Position numbers and translations under genes: made by a program. This document shows, in pieces, positions 1 to 13,534 of a stretch of 64,000 nucleotides of DNA; the first letter of the stretch is position 1, and the number at the start of each line of letters is the position of its first letter. Source of the stretch: Phytoseiulus persimilis. Lineage: Eukaryota; Arthropoda; Arachnida; Mesostigmata; Phytoseiidae. The DNA lies in the NCBI GenBank assembly GCA_037576195.1, contig CM075101.1:48918001-48982000 (forward strand), written 5' to 3'. Under the pieces are notes generated by a model, which did not search any database, was not told where the DNA came from, and saw nothing but the letters and a program-made list of their open reading frames with translations.

Positions 1-659
1 TGTTCTTTTAATGCTCTGTTAAATAGCAGAACCACTCGAGGGAAGCAGAAGGACTAAGTGGGCGGAGCGATAGGTCGCAGGAAACGCCAAGATCAGATGG
101 CAACTTCACTAAACAGGAACGCTTGCCATCGTTAAAAGCGTTATCCCTCTTTATCTCTTCGGTCTCTGCCTCATTCTAGAGTATCCGCATCGATTCCTGG
201 AAACGTCGGGCGACCAGGATTTTCACGGACGGTCGCCACGCTCTAGGTGTCGGCTATTGCCCTTTATTCTCGATTTTCCAGAGAGGACAAGATCTTCCTT
301 TAACCAATCGGCATGGCTGTCGATATTCAACCCGCGGTCCGGCATGCCGTCAAGGAAATGTCTCACATCCCCGAAAAACGAATACGAGAGAAAAATCCAG
401 TAACAGAATGACAAATCGTCCAATCAACATCTACCCCAAGGTCCACCTCAATTTGTGCATTGTCGTGCTTCACGACGATTCGGATCGCTCCGAGTCGATC
501 GGAGTTTTCCGGCAAATCGAGTCAATGCTCGTTCTCTTCCGATGTCTCGTAACGCGACCGGAGATCCGGGACTCGCGGTTGTTTTCCAGTGAAAAGGCGC
601 ACCACGAGGCGACGCGAAACAAGGATAATGATATCAAGGAAACGACAATGCTTGCTTAC
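1..659 (-). other. Start of Beat-like intron 5; no exon seen
   Basis: The sequence after the GTAAGC donor at 659 was read in the three minus frames for the missing Ig2 half. Nothing resembling it was found. Short open stretches exist but carry no family signature. Treated as intron that continues out of the window. Confidence 0.6.
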
Positions 660-793
660 GTGGTATCCATTGATGAACCATTCGAGATTTCCGGCTGGCT
701 TTGACGGCCCGGCATGACAGGTCACATTGACGATGTCGTCGAGTGAATACAGCGCTTTCACTCCAACGATTTCTGGTCCTTTCTTGGGGAGCA
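660..793 (-). CDS. beat: Beat-like Ig protein, exon 5 (first half of Ig domain 2)
   Basis: Encodes Val135 (split codon) to His179. It includes LPKKGPEIVGVKALY, then DDIVNVTCHAGPSKPAGNLEW and FINGYH, split here into shorter pieces. Beat proteins have the same layout: P-x-x-GP-x-I-x-G, a D-x-V-N-x-T/S-C strand, SKPA-x-x-L-x-WFING. Cys160 is the B-strand cysteine, Trp173 the core tryptophan, and Asn157 is in an N-V-T sequon. The acceptor is ATATTTCAG and the donor GTAAGC. The second half of Ig domain 2 (L-x-T-x-x-L-x-F... and the closing Cys) and the C-terminus were looked for in 1-659 on the minus strand and not found, so they should lie beyond the left edge. Which Beat paralogue this is cannot be told. 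Confidence 0.95.
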
Positions 794-1723
794 CTGAAAT
801 ATTGGAAAGAAGAAATCGCTCAATCAACTAGTGACAATGAATCTTCAGAAGGAAAATCGAGCGTTGTTTCTGTGAGCTGAAGTCCACGCAGCTGGGAGTC
901 GTATACAGGTTGTCGAAACGAAATAATCGAGTCCTTATGGAATCAGTATATTCCTGAGCGCGTATGGCTCCAACCAGAACGACGATCCTATAGTGCTCAT
1001 GAACCGCGACTCCCACCTTCCTTGAGGATATCTCGGGTTCAAGCCCTGGCTTCTGGGAGAGTTTAATAGGATCCACCGGGCAATGTTTCCGCGAAAAGCG
1101 GATTCCAGTTCGTCGAATTAGGTCCGTTCGCAGTTCGAACCGACAGTTTTAGGGGGAAGAAGCAGCCGACAAACGAGCCAACAAGCAGCCGGCGCTCGAG
1201 AACTGCAGCTGGTGGTGCAACCGCCGCGACCACGGCTGCTGCTCTTGCAGGTGGTGGATAGTGGGAACAAACCACAGTTCGAGCCAAGAGTTGGAATCCA
1301 GTAGAGGTACGTATCCCAGAGCAGGAGGAGCGCTGCAGCTGGATCCTGATTCGTTTTCGAATAGTAGTGTGCGGGGAGATCACGCGAGTGGCTCACAACG
1401 ATTTCACGCAAGCGTGCACCGAATTCCTATCGGCGGAGCAGAGTAGCGCGAGCGGAGCAAGTGCGATCCACTCCATGTAGAGCTGACTGCATATCAGATG
1501 ATAAGCCTCGTGAATATCAGACGAACTCGCTGCCGCCGACAACAGCCACAAGACTCGAGCAGACAGTCGGATTAACTTGCAGACAACGGAAGAAGACCCT
1601 TCACAAACAGAGCAGCATCCGGAATGGAAACAATAAAACCATGGGGAGCCACAGCGAGTTTGTGAGGGTCCATCCAATCGCGGAAAGATACGAATGATAC
1701 TCCGAGGTACCACGATTACTCAC

Positions 1724-1859
1724 CGTAAACCTTCAGTTCCTTCTCGGCGCTAATTGTCTGGAATGACGGGGCGTCTGCGCTGATCTCGCACTTGAAAGTG
1801 TCCTCTGTCTGCAGATCTGTTTTCGACAGCACAAGAGTGTTCATGTTCGATTTCTTCTT
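1724..1859 (-). CDS. beat: Beat-like Ig protein, exon 4 (end of Ig domain 1)
   Basis: Encodes residues 90-134 plus the first base of Val135. It contains TFKCEISADAPSFQT, which closely matches the conserved F-strand segment of Beat proteins (F/Y-x-C-E-V-S-A-D-A-P-S-F). Cys113 would pair with Cys46 to close the first Ig domain. The exon begins after TTTTCTCCAG and ends at a GTGAGT donor. The final residues, AEKELKVY, are the linker to the second Ig domain. Flanking introns are about 1.1 kb upstream and 0.9 kb downstream. Confidence 0.95.
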
Positions 1860-2924
1860 CTGGAGAAAAAAGAATCGCCCGCTTAGGCCGCGGTGTCAGT
1901 TCCATGCAGTCGGATGAACATCCCGACAAAAACATTGATTGTTCGCGGCGAGTTTGCCTGTTCTGGAATCCGAACGGGTCGCGAGCATTCCATCGGGCTC
2001 TTCTACTTCTAGCGGTTTCGAGGGGAACAGCCTCCCAAGCAATCGACGGCTTCCGTGGTCAGCTCGAAGCGGGAGCAGAAGAGAAACGCGGTTGAGGATC
2101 AACGAGTGCGCGTTTTTTCCTTGAAGCCGTTACTCCGCAACTACGAAGGAATCTATCGATACCCGGAACTTGCTAATCTTTTGCGGAGATTATAATTATT
2201 CCTGGGTCCCGGGTCTCGCGAAAGAGCATCCTCGCCCCTTCGCCGGAACGCCGGGCAGAACAGGATGCGCGTGAGATTAGCTGGTAACTAGAGTCTGGTG
2301 ATTCCTCACGTGGACCCACGAATGAGAGCGTTCAGATCGCGTCACCGTAAGCTTGTTGACAGAGGGAACAATATCTGAAGAAGGTGAGCAATCTCCTGTG
2401 AAGGACACGCCACCTTGTGAGCTCCCGAGATTGGCAAGCTGGCCATCGAGAACTGGGAAACGGATCGAACAGCCGAGTGTCGGAGGCGCGGAGGAAGAAG
2501 AGCAATCAGAGTTGACGAGGAGCCGGATGAGAACGAAAATTAAGGGGGACATATCGTCAATGGGCTAGGGAGAAACGGCCGAAGAAAGAAGAGTCCGTGG
2601 AAAAGATGGAATGGAAGACGCGGGAATAGAGGAATAAGGAAAACCGATAGGAGGCTGCGATGAACTGAACGAGTGAAAGAAGAAAGAGTTGGGAAGAAGA
2701 TGATCGGAGCGGCCCGGCAGCTCAGCGGCCAGCGCGCTCCGGTTAATCGGATCCAATATGTGATCAGGCGGAATGTTAATTGAATAGGCTAGATATTGTT
2801 CGTCGGCCGCTTCGAGTAGAATTTCTTCAGCTGGTGCAGCTGCGAAGGAATGTCGTTGTCTTCCGTCTGCTTCGCCTCGGTATCCGCCATCGTTTGTTGA
2901 CGTCGGCGGTTCCTTTCCACACTA

Positions 2925-2936
2925 CCCCCCCCCCCC
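2925..2936. repeat. C12 homopolymer in Beat-like intron 3
   Basis: Run of 12 C just downstream (minus sense) of exon 3. Similar runs are G11 at 5234-5244, C14 at 5747-5760, C13 at 23439-23451 and G15 at 58732-58746. Confidence 0.9.
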
Positions 2937-2971
2937 TCTCCCCACCAAACTGTACTTGCCCTTCTACTTAC

Positions 2972-3032
2972 ATCGACGTAGACTCCGGGGAGAAAGTACG
3001 TCTTCGAGGGCGGGCTCTCCGAGGGAATGTAC
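2972..3032 (-). CDS. beat: Beat-like Ig protein, exon 3 (middle of Ig domain 1)
   Basis: A short 61-base exon encoding residues 70-89, YIPSESPPSKTYFLPGVYVD, directly after the Arg codon split with the previous exon. Beat family members have the same Y-x-P....PP...F...G..VD segment here. The acceptor is TTTCCAG and the donor GTAAGT. It is too short to appear as a conventional open reading frame and was found by looking for the expected piece between two recognised exons with matching phase. Phase in is one base, phase out is zero. Confidence 0.93.
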
Positions 3033-4326
3033 CTGGAAAACGAGGAAAACCTCTTTGTGATCGACCGTGAGATACCTTTCGTGATGAAGGAGCACTCTCA
3101 CTCGCCGCCAGACAGCTCAAGGAGCAGTCAGAGAAGAGCCACAAAAAGTCTGCAACAAACACTAAGACGCACGAGTAAACAGCCTCGAGCTCCATGAAAG
3201 ACAATATTCTCCAATCCGAACGTTGATCTCCTTTCCTCATCGATCCTCGCTCTCAAAAAGCTTGACGTTCGGTCAAATACACACCGATGACCGCCATGAT
3301 GGAGTACGAGGTACGAAAATAGAGGAGCTTGGTGAGGAAACTCCCTCGAGTGATTCTTCCGGGGAGAACGTCGATTCTTCTCCCCATTGTCTCCTGGATC
3401 CGTCGACGCCGGAGGCGAGCTCAGCTCGCCGGACCCTTATTATCCAAAGGAGCTAATTAAACATCTCAAAAGTTCGACTCATCCGGGTATCGAAGCAGCG
3501 AAACTTTATCCTCGATTGTTCTCTACAGTCCCGGAGCTCAGCAACGGGCCGGAGCTCCTCCGGCTTGTCTGATGAGGCAAGCTCAGGTTTCCAGAACGGA
3601 GTTTTCCATTTTGCCGTGACTCAGCCGACGGCTCGGCGAAAAGAGCTCTTTCAGACGGCGGCTCCGTTGAGCATTGCATCCGAGAAATAATTTCCTGATC
3701 AGCAAACTTCACGGCCACACTCTGGCGGGATTTCGTACACAAGAGTTCCCCGGACCAGTTGTCCCTCAGGGCGATCAGGCGCTGAGAGCTTACAACGGGA
3801 TAAGTACGCCTGGCAGGGGTCTTACGCAAGGCGGCAAACACTGGCTTGTTGGGCGCGGGGGGAGCGAGCACGCTTTCAAATTTCCATCTCGGCTCTTACT
3901 TAACCAGAGCTGGAAAACATGAAGCCGCCCGAGGATATCGAGGCCCCACCCCGCTCACTCGATGCAGTCCTCGCCTATCCAATAGCCGACGGAAGAGCCT
4001 CGTCGATGAATTAGCGAAGAACGCGATCGGCTCCTCCGTTCCGGGTCTGCGCTTGGAGGATCGCGAGCTGTTCGTGGAGAACGTGTCGTCGCAGTCAGAA
4101 ACGAGCAACTTACCAGCATCGTGCCGAGAACCGGTCATTTCGGCGGATGGGGGGGACTCGCCACAGAAGAAAACAGAAGAGCGACGCGCCCTGACAAGCG
4201 TCTTTTGTTCCTCAAGTGTATCAACTTCGTCAGTCTCCTTGCCCCGTCTACGCGGCTCATCCCACTATCGATGACGAAGCCTCGATCACGTCGTTCATTA
4301 GCAACACCCCGGAAAAGAGGACTCAC

Positions 4327-4471
4327 CTGAAAAACTCTCGGTTGCCTTTGTACCATTTGACAGAATAGAGCTGGTCGCTCTCCAGGTCGAACGAGCAGTT
4401 CAGTGCGACCGCTTCGCCAAGGATCACGCCCCCGGGCATGTCGACGCGGACCAGTCTCAGGGCACGGCCAC
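4327..4471 (-). CDS. beat: Beat-like Ig protein, exon 2 (first half of Ig domain 1)
   Basis: This exon encodes residues 22-68 plus parts of two split codons. The sequence begins GRALRLVRVDMP and contains VALNCSFDLE, then LYSVKWYKGNREFF, the hallmark of the first Ig domain of Beat proteins (the SVKWYKGNREFYRY region in insects). Cys46 is the B-strand cysteine, Trp60 the core tryptophan, and Asn45 lies in an N-C-S glycosylation sequon. The acceptor is TTTTACAG before 4471 and the donor is CAG|GTGAGT after 4327. The exon is flanked by a 9.1 kb intron upstream and a 1.3 kb intron downstream. Recognition rests on the family signature read by eye, but the match is strong and the splice sites are clean. 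Confidence 0.95.
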
Positions 4472-7400
4472 CTGTAAAACATGTCTCATCCGAGTGAGGA
4501 GGAATTCCTTCGCTTTCGATCCCGCTGGAGTTCAATGAGAGCTGCACACACACATATTTATAACATCTCGTTCTGAAATCATGTGACTCGCCGCAACAAC
4601 GGTGCTGTTTTCAGCGAGACATCTCCGAAATCCCGCAGCAACGGCCATCACCTCCTCCTCCTCGGCCTTCTGTTTGCGCCGAGAAAAGTTGTACACTTTT
4701 AGTGGCACTCTCGGATCCGTCCAACTTATTTCCTCCTAATACCTGTCTCTCCGCGGAATCGAACAGGCTTTCAACAGGGCTTCGCGACGCCGTAGCAGCT
4801 CCCACGGCTCCACCTCAGAAAGATAATAATCCTCCGATTTGGGGCCCAACGCGGACTCCACCTCTCGTCTGGAGCCGAGCCCAGCTCTGAACCCAGACCC
4901 AAGCAGTGCTCATGCAGACCCAGCGTTGCTTTGGACCCAGACTCGAGCGAGCGACCGTACTCGACTGGCTACAGGAAAGATGTGTCCGCTCATCCGTGTA
5001 ATCGTACGTCTGTCTGGGAGTGACCGAGCAGGACCGCGATCGGGGTAGGGCAGCAGATCCGTTTGGACAGATCCCACCCATTCTCAGAATGTGCTCAGGA
5101 TATCATTCACTCGTGGAAGCGGGCTGGGGCGAGTTCCCTACGGTGACGTGGTCGGTTCTCATGTGCGGGAATGATGACTCGTCAATTAGCGCGGACCGAG
5201 CTCCGATCCGATCTTCCCGCGGCTTCGGGGAGAGGGGGGGGGGGATGGGGGGGAGGCTTTGTCCCTCAAGACGGTGTCCCTCGGACACAACTCATGGTCG
5301 CTCTGCCGTCCTTGTGAATTCAGAAAGCTCAGATCCGATCAGAGAAGATTGAGAACGTCTTCGTGGCTTGTCCGTACACTTCACGTTCTCCATTCCAGGT
5401 GTGTGGCTCTTCGTGACTTTCATCCGGGCTCAATATCCTTTTGCCCTTTCCATGGCCCACCATGGCTCGATTCGGATTGAATCAGCCAATATCGAAAGGG
5501 AAGATTCCACTTATTCGTCGCGAACGGGGGCTCGACACCGCAGATCGTCCGTGCGGCATGTGTGGCACTCTTCGATCCGAACTCCCGCCGCGCCGCCATC
5601 TCTCAAACCATGAGCGGCTTCTCGACAGACCGACCGTTCGTGAACGCGGACGAGGCTCGGGCTGGCCACGAACGAACAGAGCGATTGCTACTCCGGAGGC
5701 GTAGAGGCAGGATGATTATTAATGGCTGACCCCCGACCTGCTCTCTCCCCCCCCCCCCCCGCCAGTTGGCGGTTTGCTCAGCGAGAGTCGCCCTGCGAGG
5801 ACACCGCGCGTCGTTTGCTCGCTCTGGTCGGATGGCGAAAATCATGGGACACATCACGTTCGTTAATACGATTATCGTTCGTCGCTCTGTCGCCGATTCA
5901 GACGTGTTAACGTCAACGCTTAACACCCGTTTCGCCTCAAATATGCAAACAGCTCCAATTCCGTGGAATGCGTCTGATCGGGGAGTGCGTGATCCGGTCG
6001 CAGGATGATTGATTCCGCTCTCGACCGTTTCAATCGCAGGTGGATCCATCCGGAAACAAACTCAGGACGCTGACGACAAGTATAGCAAAAAAAGCGAGCC
6101 TTCTCCAGTGATGGAGCCAGAGTTGAATATCGGCTCCAGGGGTTCGCATGCGGGAACCAAATCATCCCGCCACGAGGAAAAAACGTCGGACTTCTGCGCA
6201 GCGTAGTGGTTATCGAATCCTCGATTTGAATTTTTCACGGGATCCTAACGCGTTAACGACGCGTAGAGCTCAGCGACGTAGATTTACATAAATTACATCG
6301 GATCAGAAGGATGTCTTTCCGGGGATTCCTGTTTCAACACAGCGTGGAGCTGGGCAAAAATTCATCTGAAGATAAATAACAATCCGAACGCTTTTGGGTC
6401 GTTTGAAGGATTCCGTTCTCCTGAAACACGGACGGTTTTTGAGGACGTCCCCAAGGTTGCCCCGAGGGGCGAACGCGGCTCTTCCCCGCGAGACTTGCTG
6501 TGACACGCGTGTGACACAACTGTATGAATTCCCAGGCCGGATTACGCTCCAAACGGGGAGATTGCGGAAGATAGGGAATATCGGCGTGGGAGAGGAATAC
6601 GCACGATTCACTTGCTCCGCTGATACGGCGCTGATTACGTCGTGGTTTCTCACAAATTTGAATACTTCCAGAATCCCCTGTCAGGCGTTGGGGGAGGAGC
6701 CGAGAGGGCTGGAGTACCCCGCAGGGGGGAAATCCCGAGCCCGGCCACCGTCTTTTTCAAAATCTCAGATTGACGAGATCTGAGTTCGTGCCAAAGGTGT
6801 TCCGTTAAGTTACGTATTCTCCACGAGAGTGGTCTACTCCCCTTGACTGAAAGCCGCGCCTCACTTCCCGCAAGCTTATCTAGTTGCGCCGCAGAGTGAT
6901 CTTTGACACCCATTAGTGTCCCCATCCGGGTTCGTACGCACGCCGCTAGTAGATCCTTCCGCTGGTTTTTGTCAACATTCGATGTCCTCTAAAAGTGAGA
7001 TGGAGGGAGTCCGTTCCCTCGATGCCGAGATTCAACATATGGGACGGGCACGGGAAATCAGGAATTCATCTTGAGAGCTCAGGAGCGCACTGTTATTTCT
7101 CGGAGCATGGCATCCGAGATTAACCACTGAACTCGAACTCCTTGCGACTGAGCAACTGTCTCAAACGGAATGTTGAGTCGACTGAGGAGAGGGAACCATT
7201 TTCCGGTACTATCAGTGGACTCATAATTAAGGACAGTATCCGTGATTTGTAGCACCGATGGCGCTCGTGCCTCACCGAAAAATTTTCGCAGCTCATCCCT
7301 TGTACCAGAGAACCATATTTGTTCGCAGAACAATTGTCAGACCGATTGTGGGAATGCGAAACTCGTCCTCGTCCATCGACTCGTCATGCAAAAACGGATC

Positions 7401-10400
7401 AGAGCATGGGCTCGACAAAAGTTGTGGAACCGGTGGAATTCCAACCGCAAGGAAGAGGAGTAGGACATGCAACAGGAAGCGTCCTCCCTCGGTTGCTACA
7501 AGGACGACGGAGAATCTGCTACGAACACCGGCTGTTAACTGTGTCGTTGTTGCAACAGAAGAGATTCGTCGACCGAATCCGTTTTGAACGTGCCTGAACA
7601 GTAACAGCACCAACTCACTGCTTTCTATTAGCGCCTCAATCAGTTCAACGGTGTCGCTAATTGGTCTTCCGCTCTGCTCACGGTTATCCTGTGGTCGAAT
7701 GCTCACTTCCTCATCTCTTCCCCCTTCCCTGCTGCGGATTTCGCCCGTATCCCAATCAATTCGGGAACATATGAGCGTATCTCCGCGGAAGGACGTCTCT
7801 CAGCAGAACGGCGTTCCTTGTGATCACTTTCCCGCATCCATGATCACATCCGGGAGCCAGCGCGATTGTGGTTCCGGTCAGGACGAGAAAGGGTGAAGGG
7901 GTTGAGGGAATAATCGGGGAGTGACCGCGCAAACGTGGCACCTCCACGATGTGGATACCAACGTGACTTCTCCTCCCGGTGGGCGTCCAGGCGGCGCTTT
8001 TTCTCCCGAGGAAACCACCTCAGGGTTGACCCAGCTGAAAGTCAGAGCGAAAACCGTGGTTTCCTCTCGCCCTCGTTTTCCATTTGGATCTTCCTCCGGG
8101 GAAAAGAGGACCACGAACGGAACACAAATGGAAGAAAGGAGAGTGCGGCCACGGCGGTTGGAGCTAAAAATGGGCGTAAGAGCGCAGACGAGGGGAGGAA
8201 GTGAAAGTGGTTCCGTCCTCGCTGTGTGCGACATGAAAAATTCTTTTTGCTCGAACAATACAGCTTCCACGTGCATTAATACCTCCAGGGAGGGCCCTTT
8301 GAAAATGAGCAAGCGGTTGGTTGGGAGAGAGGAGGTCGCAACGTTGAGGTCAAGTGAATACACGCTGACCCCGCGACCGACAGTAATGCACCGCGTCCGT
8401 TCCGGGGCCGCCATTTTTTTTGTGCTGTTCGTTCCGGTTGTTGCTCTCCCGCAGGGAGTTCCTCTCATGTCGAGTATTTTCCGGTCGGCATTCATCTTTC
8501 ACCTTCCGGAGATTCTTGGCGCTCCACCAACCAGCGTGAACTTCCAATTGTTCGAATTCTGTCTCTCACCGGCGGATTCGTGACCGGTAGCTCGAAGTCC
8601 AAACAAGACTGGGCCGATGGTTGCGACTTGGCCTGCGGAAAAGCCTAGAACGACCACTGAACGCTTGGATCGAAAATCCGTCGAGAAATCGATTCTCGCA
8701 TCAAGCTGTATTCTCAAGAACTACTCGTCGTAAACGACACGACGTCCTCGCCCCCCCTTGCATGGCCATGCTCTGGTCGCAAGTTCGGAGGAGTGATCGC
8801 CGCGGAGTAGCGCCGTAAGATTCCGCTGCTATGCGAACGTTTCGATCCCGGGTGACTGATGACACACAGAATGGTGAAATGGACTTTCGGCTCTTTCATG
8901 AGGCTGTTCGTGCCCTCAGCCCTGCAAACGCCCTGTGCGGAGACTGCACGGAGATGTTGAACAGATCGTGTCAATCACGAAGGGAGGCCTCTCAGGGAAA
9001 AACCCGGCGTGGTCGGAGCGCAGCACAGTAAGTCCGAGGGTAGACCAGCACATTCCAAACTCCGGGGGCTATGTCGTTGTTGGACATTATTCAGAGATTT
9101 TGGACGCTCATTCCTCTGTTCTCCCGGAGTGCAGAACTCCACCGAACCAGGGAGAAGGGTTGGTTTTAGGTCAGACCGAATTCCGAGAACGAGAGTCGGA
9201 AATTCGCAGTTGAGGACAAATGGAAAGAGCTCTCTCGGCCTCCTGGGTCTTTCAGGATATTCGGAGGTGGACAGCGAGTTAATTTTGGTTCGTTGGTTCT
9301 GTCCGTTCCCCGGTCGGTTGTTCGAAGATCAATACAAGAGAGCCGGAGCTCCAAGCGGAAGCTCTGAAAGCCTTGGCTCATACGCGTCATTGGACTTTCG
9401 TGAGTCTTTCCCTCTCAGCGAGTCTTTTGAATCATCTAGTCAGCCTGGGTTGATTGAGGATTCTGAGAAATAAGGACAGCACTTCTTCGTGCGAAACTTG
9501 TGCCGTTGAGCTTCTAGCGAACATGGCCACTGATCAGAACGAATCGACGTCGAAATCCACAAGCCCACGCGCGGAATGAGCTGAGCCCGGGTATGGCTTT
9601 CTTCGTGTGTTTCCGCTCTGGAACCATTGGAAACTCCGATTCGATCAGAGCTCAAGATTGCGCCCGCTCGATATGGCTCCAAGGGACCCTGAGAACAGAC
9701 ATCACGGGAGAGCACAGGGCAATGGGGCCAAGGTCACGTTCTGCGACATCCGTCATATCTGGTCGTCGAAGCTCCTCGGGGTCGCGCTGGGGATCGATTC
9801 AGCGGATAACAGAGGCTTTTCCATTCATCTTTCATTGTTCTCCTGCGAGTGTCTCTTTGGAGCGTTCTCAGGTCTGATTTGTATCACGGGATATTCGCAT
9901 CACCTTCCCGTCATAGAGTTACGGGTCCGAAATGGCATCATGGCACTGGAACCGGATTACGACGATCTCAGAGCGAGTGATGAATTCCTGCATCGGGATC
10001 GGCCGCAACAGCGACATCGCCGGAAAAGACCTAAACGTCGCAACACTTCCCACCGACGTGATCATATCAAGGTAATGCGATCGCACCTCTGTCCACGCCG
10101 CGAACAATTCGGTTGTCGATGTTCTTCATCTTGCTTCCCGATAGAGCATCAGTTTTAGAGCATTCTTTGCTCTCGCCACAGATTCCTGTTGTTGCTATAA
10201 CGATCTCAACCATTCGTGGTTCTGATCCCCGCTCTCTCGTTCCATTTATCTTCTCTTTTTACAACAAGGTCGTCGTGTTGCGGTGAAAGCTTGTTAGGTG
10301 ATTTGTGGTGCGTGCGACTGTCAATCGCTTTGTCTATACAAAGCACAAACCTTCGGAAGCGCCACTGTCCTCGGTTCTGTAGCCACCAGCCTCTCTTGTT

Positions 10401-13400
10401 CGCCGTCTCTCGATCGCTCCGTTCTAGAGTTCTGCACTCCAGCCACTCCTCCAATCCTCTGTTTCGAACCTCTTCTCTCTGCGTCAACATCCCGCTCTCT
10501 CCCTGACGACCCGATGGTCGGCTCGACCGACTAGCAAATTGGCTGCAGACACTCGTAAGCGACCGCTTACAGAGGCTTCCACCGCGGTCACTGGCTCCTT
10601 CCCAATTTCCTTTTCTCTTCACACATTCAATGTCAGAATCCCGAGATTCGAGTTCCTTGCCGTTGCCCTCTCTGCGACGAGCTCCCTCCCCCGCTTCCCT
10701 GCTGGTTTTCTCGGAGTTTTCATTTTTGGGCTTATTGGCGACAAGCGCCGAAAGATGACCCGTGTCATTGCCACTTCTGTGGCGCTTTCTCTGTTTGTCT
10801 TCTCCTCTCGCTCGAATATTCTCCGGCTTCCCGCTCACGCGACCGAGATAACTCCGAAACGAGGTGTCGGCTGCCCAATTTCCTCCTAATAATAAATCAG
10901 CCGAGAGGAACGTTATTTGATTTTCGTTTCGAACGGTTCGGGTCTGGAGTTTGTTCCATACCGCCGGAGCTCTTGGAAATTTCTCGGCTTGTTTTCCGGT
11001 TCCTCGAGTTTCTTCCAGCGATATGAGCGGCCTCCGTGTTGGTCAGTGTACCGGTCGGCTCTCCACCGAGCTTACCGCTCAGCGACAACAGAAAAAAGCC
11101 ATTAGATCCCCCTGGATTCCTTTTTCCGTCTTCGTTTGCTCACTTTTTTCTCTGCTGAGTAGCGGTCGACGTGGCTCCGAGAGGAAAAACTGGCGGGGGA
11201 AACAAACCTGTTGTTTGCGCTCTGTTGCCGTTTTTGCGGGTTAGTCCGCTGACTTACTTCCGCTCGCTTCGCTTTGATTTGCATGCGGCTCCGAATCGTC
11301 ATGATCTGCGAATCCCCAACTAATGAGTTGATTTGTGAATTTGGAATATTCTCAGCCCTCAGGACCATGGCAATCAGGATCCGTATGCCTTTCGCGCATA
11401 CGATTTCATCATCGTTATGGAGATGGCGACCCCCTTTAGTCTCAGAGTGGTCCACCGCGTCGTCTTCGAAAAAAAGCATCACATCGCCCAATATCGAGTC
11501 AAATCAAAGCACGCAGCCCGCGTTGCCGCCGTCGCCACGATGTTGAAAGCAAAAGTCGGCAAAAAAATGCAGTAGCGAGAATGGCGATCGGTCCTCGCTC
11601 TCCTCCCTCTCGGCCGCTCTTTCCCACTGGGGAGCTCACGTTCTGCTGAGATTGACGAGAGATTAGAAATATGCGATGAAATGAAGGAGGAGGAGCGCTC
11701 CGTCGGAGGACAGCGGTTCCGGTGGGGAGAGAGCGGGCGAGCAGTGGACCGACGGTCGGGCATAAAAAACAATTGAAAGAAAAATGGAACCGGAGTCGTT
11801 TTGGAGAAATGGAAATCTAGAGTCTCACAAACAAAGAGTTCCGAGCCCTTCCTCCCGGACGGAGAACGGGGGAATGAAAGAGCGAGTTTCTTGGTCCTTG
11901 AATGAATCAACGAACTGAAAGATAATCTACAAGCGGATACAGAACCCCGTCGGCTGGAGCGATGAAGAGCGACGATGCTGGGAAGAAGGGACAGGTGCGC
12001 ATTTGATTGTTCAAATGAGTCTCGTTCGGCACAGCTCGTTTCCATGCTCCACCGCGCGGAGTTTTCAGAAACAGGGCGCGTTTCCGAACGGCCGCGGAAC
12101 GGGAAACTGTCCAGAAGCGATACCGGGACCTCTTTCGAAACCCAACGCTAAGATAAATTTTGAGCGCAATGCGTTCGGTTGATCCATTCGCTCGCCACGA
12201 ATGTTTTTCCCCTGTTTGGCTCGTTGGATTCTCTGCAACTCCTCAAGCGAAAATCCTTTCATCGCGCTACCATCGCGGGCCAACCCGAAAGCCGATTTCC
12301 CCAGCCAAGCCGAGGGTGCAAAGTTCTCCAACACTTTGTTTGTTGGTAATTTGCGAATCGGTCGGTCGGCCGGTCGAGCGGGCTCTCAATCTCCGCCGCG
12401 TGATTTCGTTGCAGATGTCAACTGCACCGAATCGTTCCCTTTCAAGTCGCTCACAATGAACACAAAGTCGTCTCGGAATATTTCGCTCCAAAAGGAACGG
12501 AGTTGCGAAACCAATTTCCCCTTGGAAGACTCCCACCGGTTTGTTGCTGGGGACAAGCTCTTCCCCTGTCCTTTTGATTTCGTAACTTCATTCAATCCGC
12601 AACACATATAATCTGCCACCGAATGGAAACGATCTCGTAACATGTCATAGATACGGGGCCTTCGAGGCTTCAACTCTGATCCATAACGGGAAGCGTCTCC
12701 CACAGTCTCATATAATTACTCTCCGTACGCTCGATACGTCATACGTGCAAGGGCAAGGGATGGAACAGCTGAGATTTGCTTCTGCGTGAATGGATCGTCC
12801 CTTTCGGTTTCGGATCTTGGCCGACAGAACCAGAACCTCACTTTACACAGCAGCATCAATCTTCATTCTAAAAGAGGACATGAAGGGATTCTCGGAAAGA
12901 TTTCGAGAGGAAAGGCTCAGTGCGCTCTTCACGAGCCTTGAAGACGAACGTCCGAGTTTTCCCTTTTGCGGCCCTGGCCAGGTTCGCGAGAAGAAGCGTC
13001 GCTGACCGACTCCGAAGGACAACGACACGTCGACTTGGGGTTGCGTCCTGAACTCACGGAGTATTCTCGTTGGATGGTTCTCGAAAATAACGATCCCGCA
13101 AGAAAGTGTCGCGTTGTTGGGAGTCGAACAGTTGCCATCAAAAAGATGTAGGGAGAGCGCTTGAAAGCGGAGTCGAATGTCGCAATCAGCAAATGTTGCG
13201 CAGATTTTCCAAGAGCAGCTCCCGAAGTCGTCGATGAATCGCTTCAATGAAGAACGAGCTCTCCCCCGTTCCCGCGCGGAGGAATTTAATTAGGATTTCA
13301 TCCTTTCTCCAAACAAGCTGCTCGCGACCGCCGCCGTCATTGGCATCTTCGAAAAAAAACGCCAGCCTCGAATCTGATCCATCCCACGTCCCGAGGGTGG

Positions 13401-13534
13401 CGATCGCAGATTCTCACATTGGTTCGGATGCCACCGAATAAGCTGTGACGGAGTTGAATCGAAACCGTGTTTCCGACCATTAGCAAATAAAACCGTCGCG
13501 CGAGGTCGAACCGACCTCATAAATCGATACTCAC
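4472..13534 (-). other. Long first intron of the Beat-like gene
   Basis: About 9.1 kb between the signal-peptide exon and the first Ig exon. It holds dG:dC homopolymers near 5.24 and 5.75 kb. It also holds many open frames of 60-220 codons on both strands, several overlapping one another in antisense (for example around 7.9-8.6 kb). None shows a recognisable domain and their number is what chance gives at this base composition. A long first intron with regulatory content is common in neural cell-surface genes, but no specific site was recognised. Confidence 0.6.

Noticed and set aside
408..827. 98-codon plus frame over Beat-like exon 5
   Set aside because: Antisense shadow of the recognised Ig exon.
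7878..8583. Overlapping 205- and 220-codon frames on opposite strands
   Set aside because: Lie inside the Beat-like intron, mutually antisense, without domains; chance frames in a GC-rich patch.
10206..10838. 210-codon minus frame
   Set aside because: Low-complexity, Arg/Glu/Ser-rich translation of purine-rich DNA with no domain.
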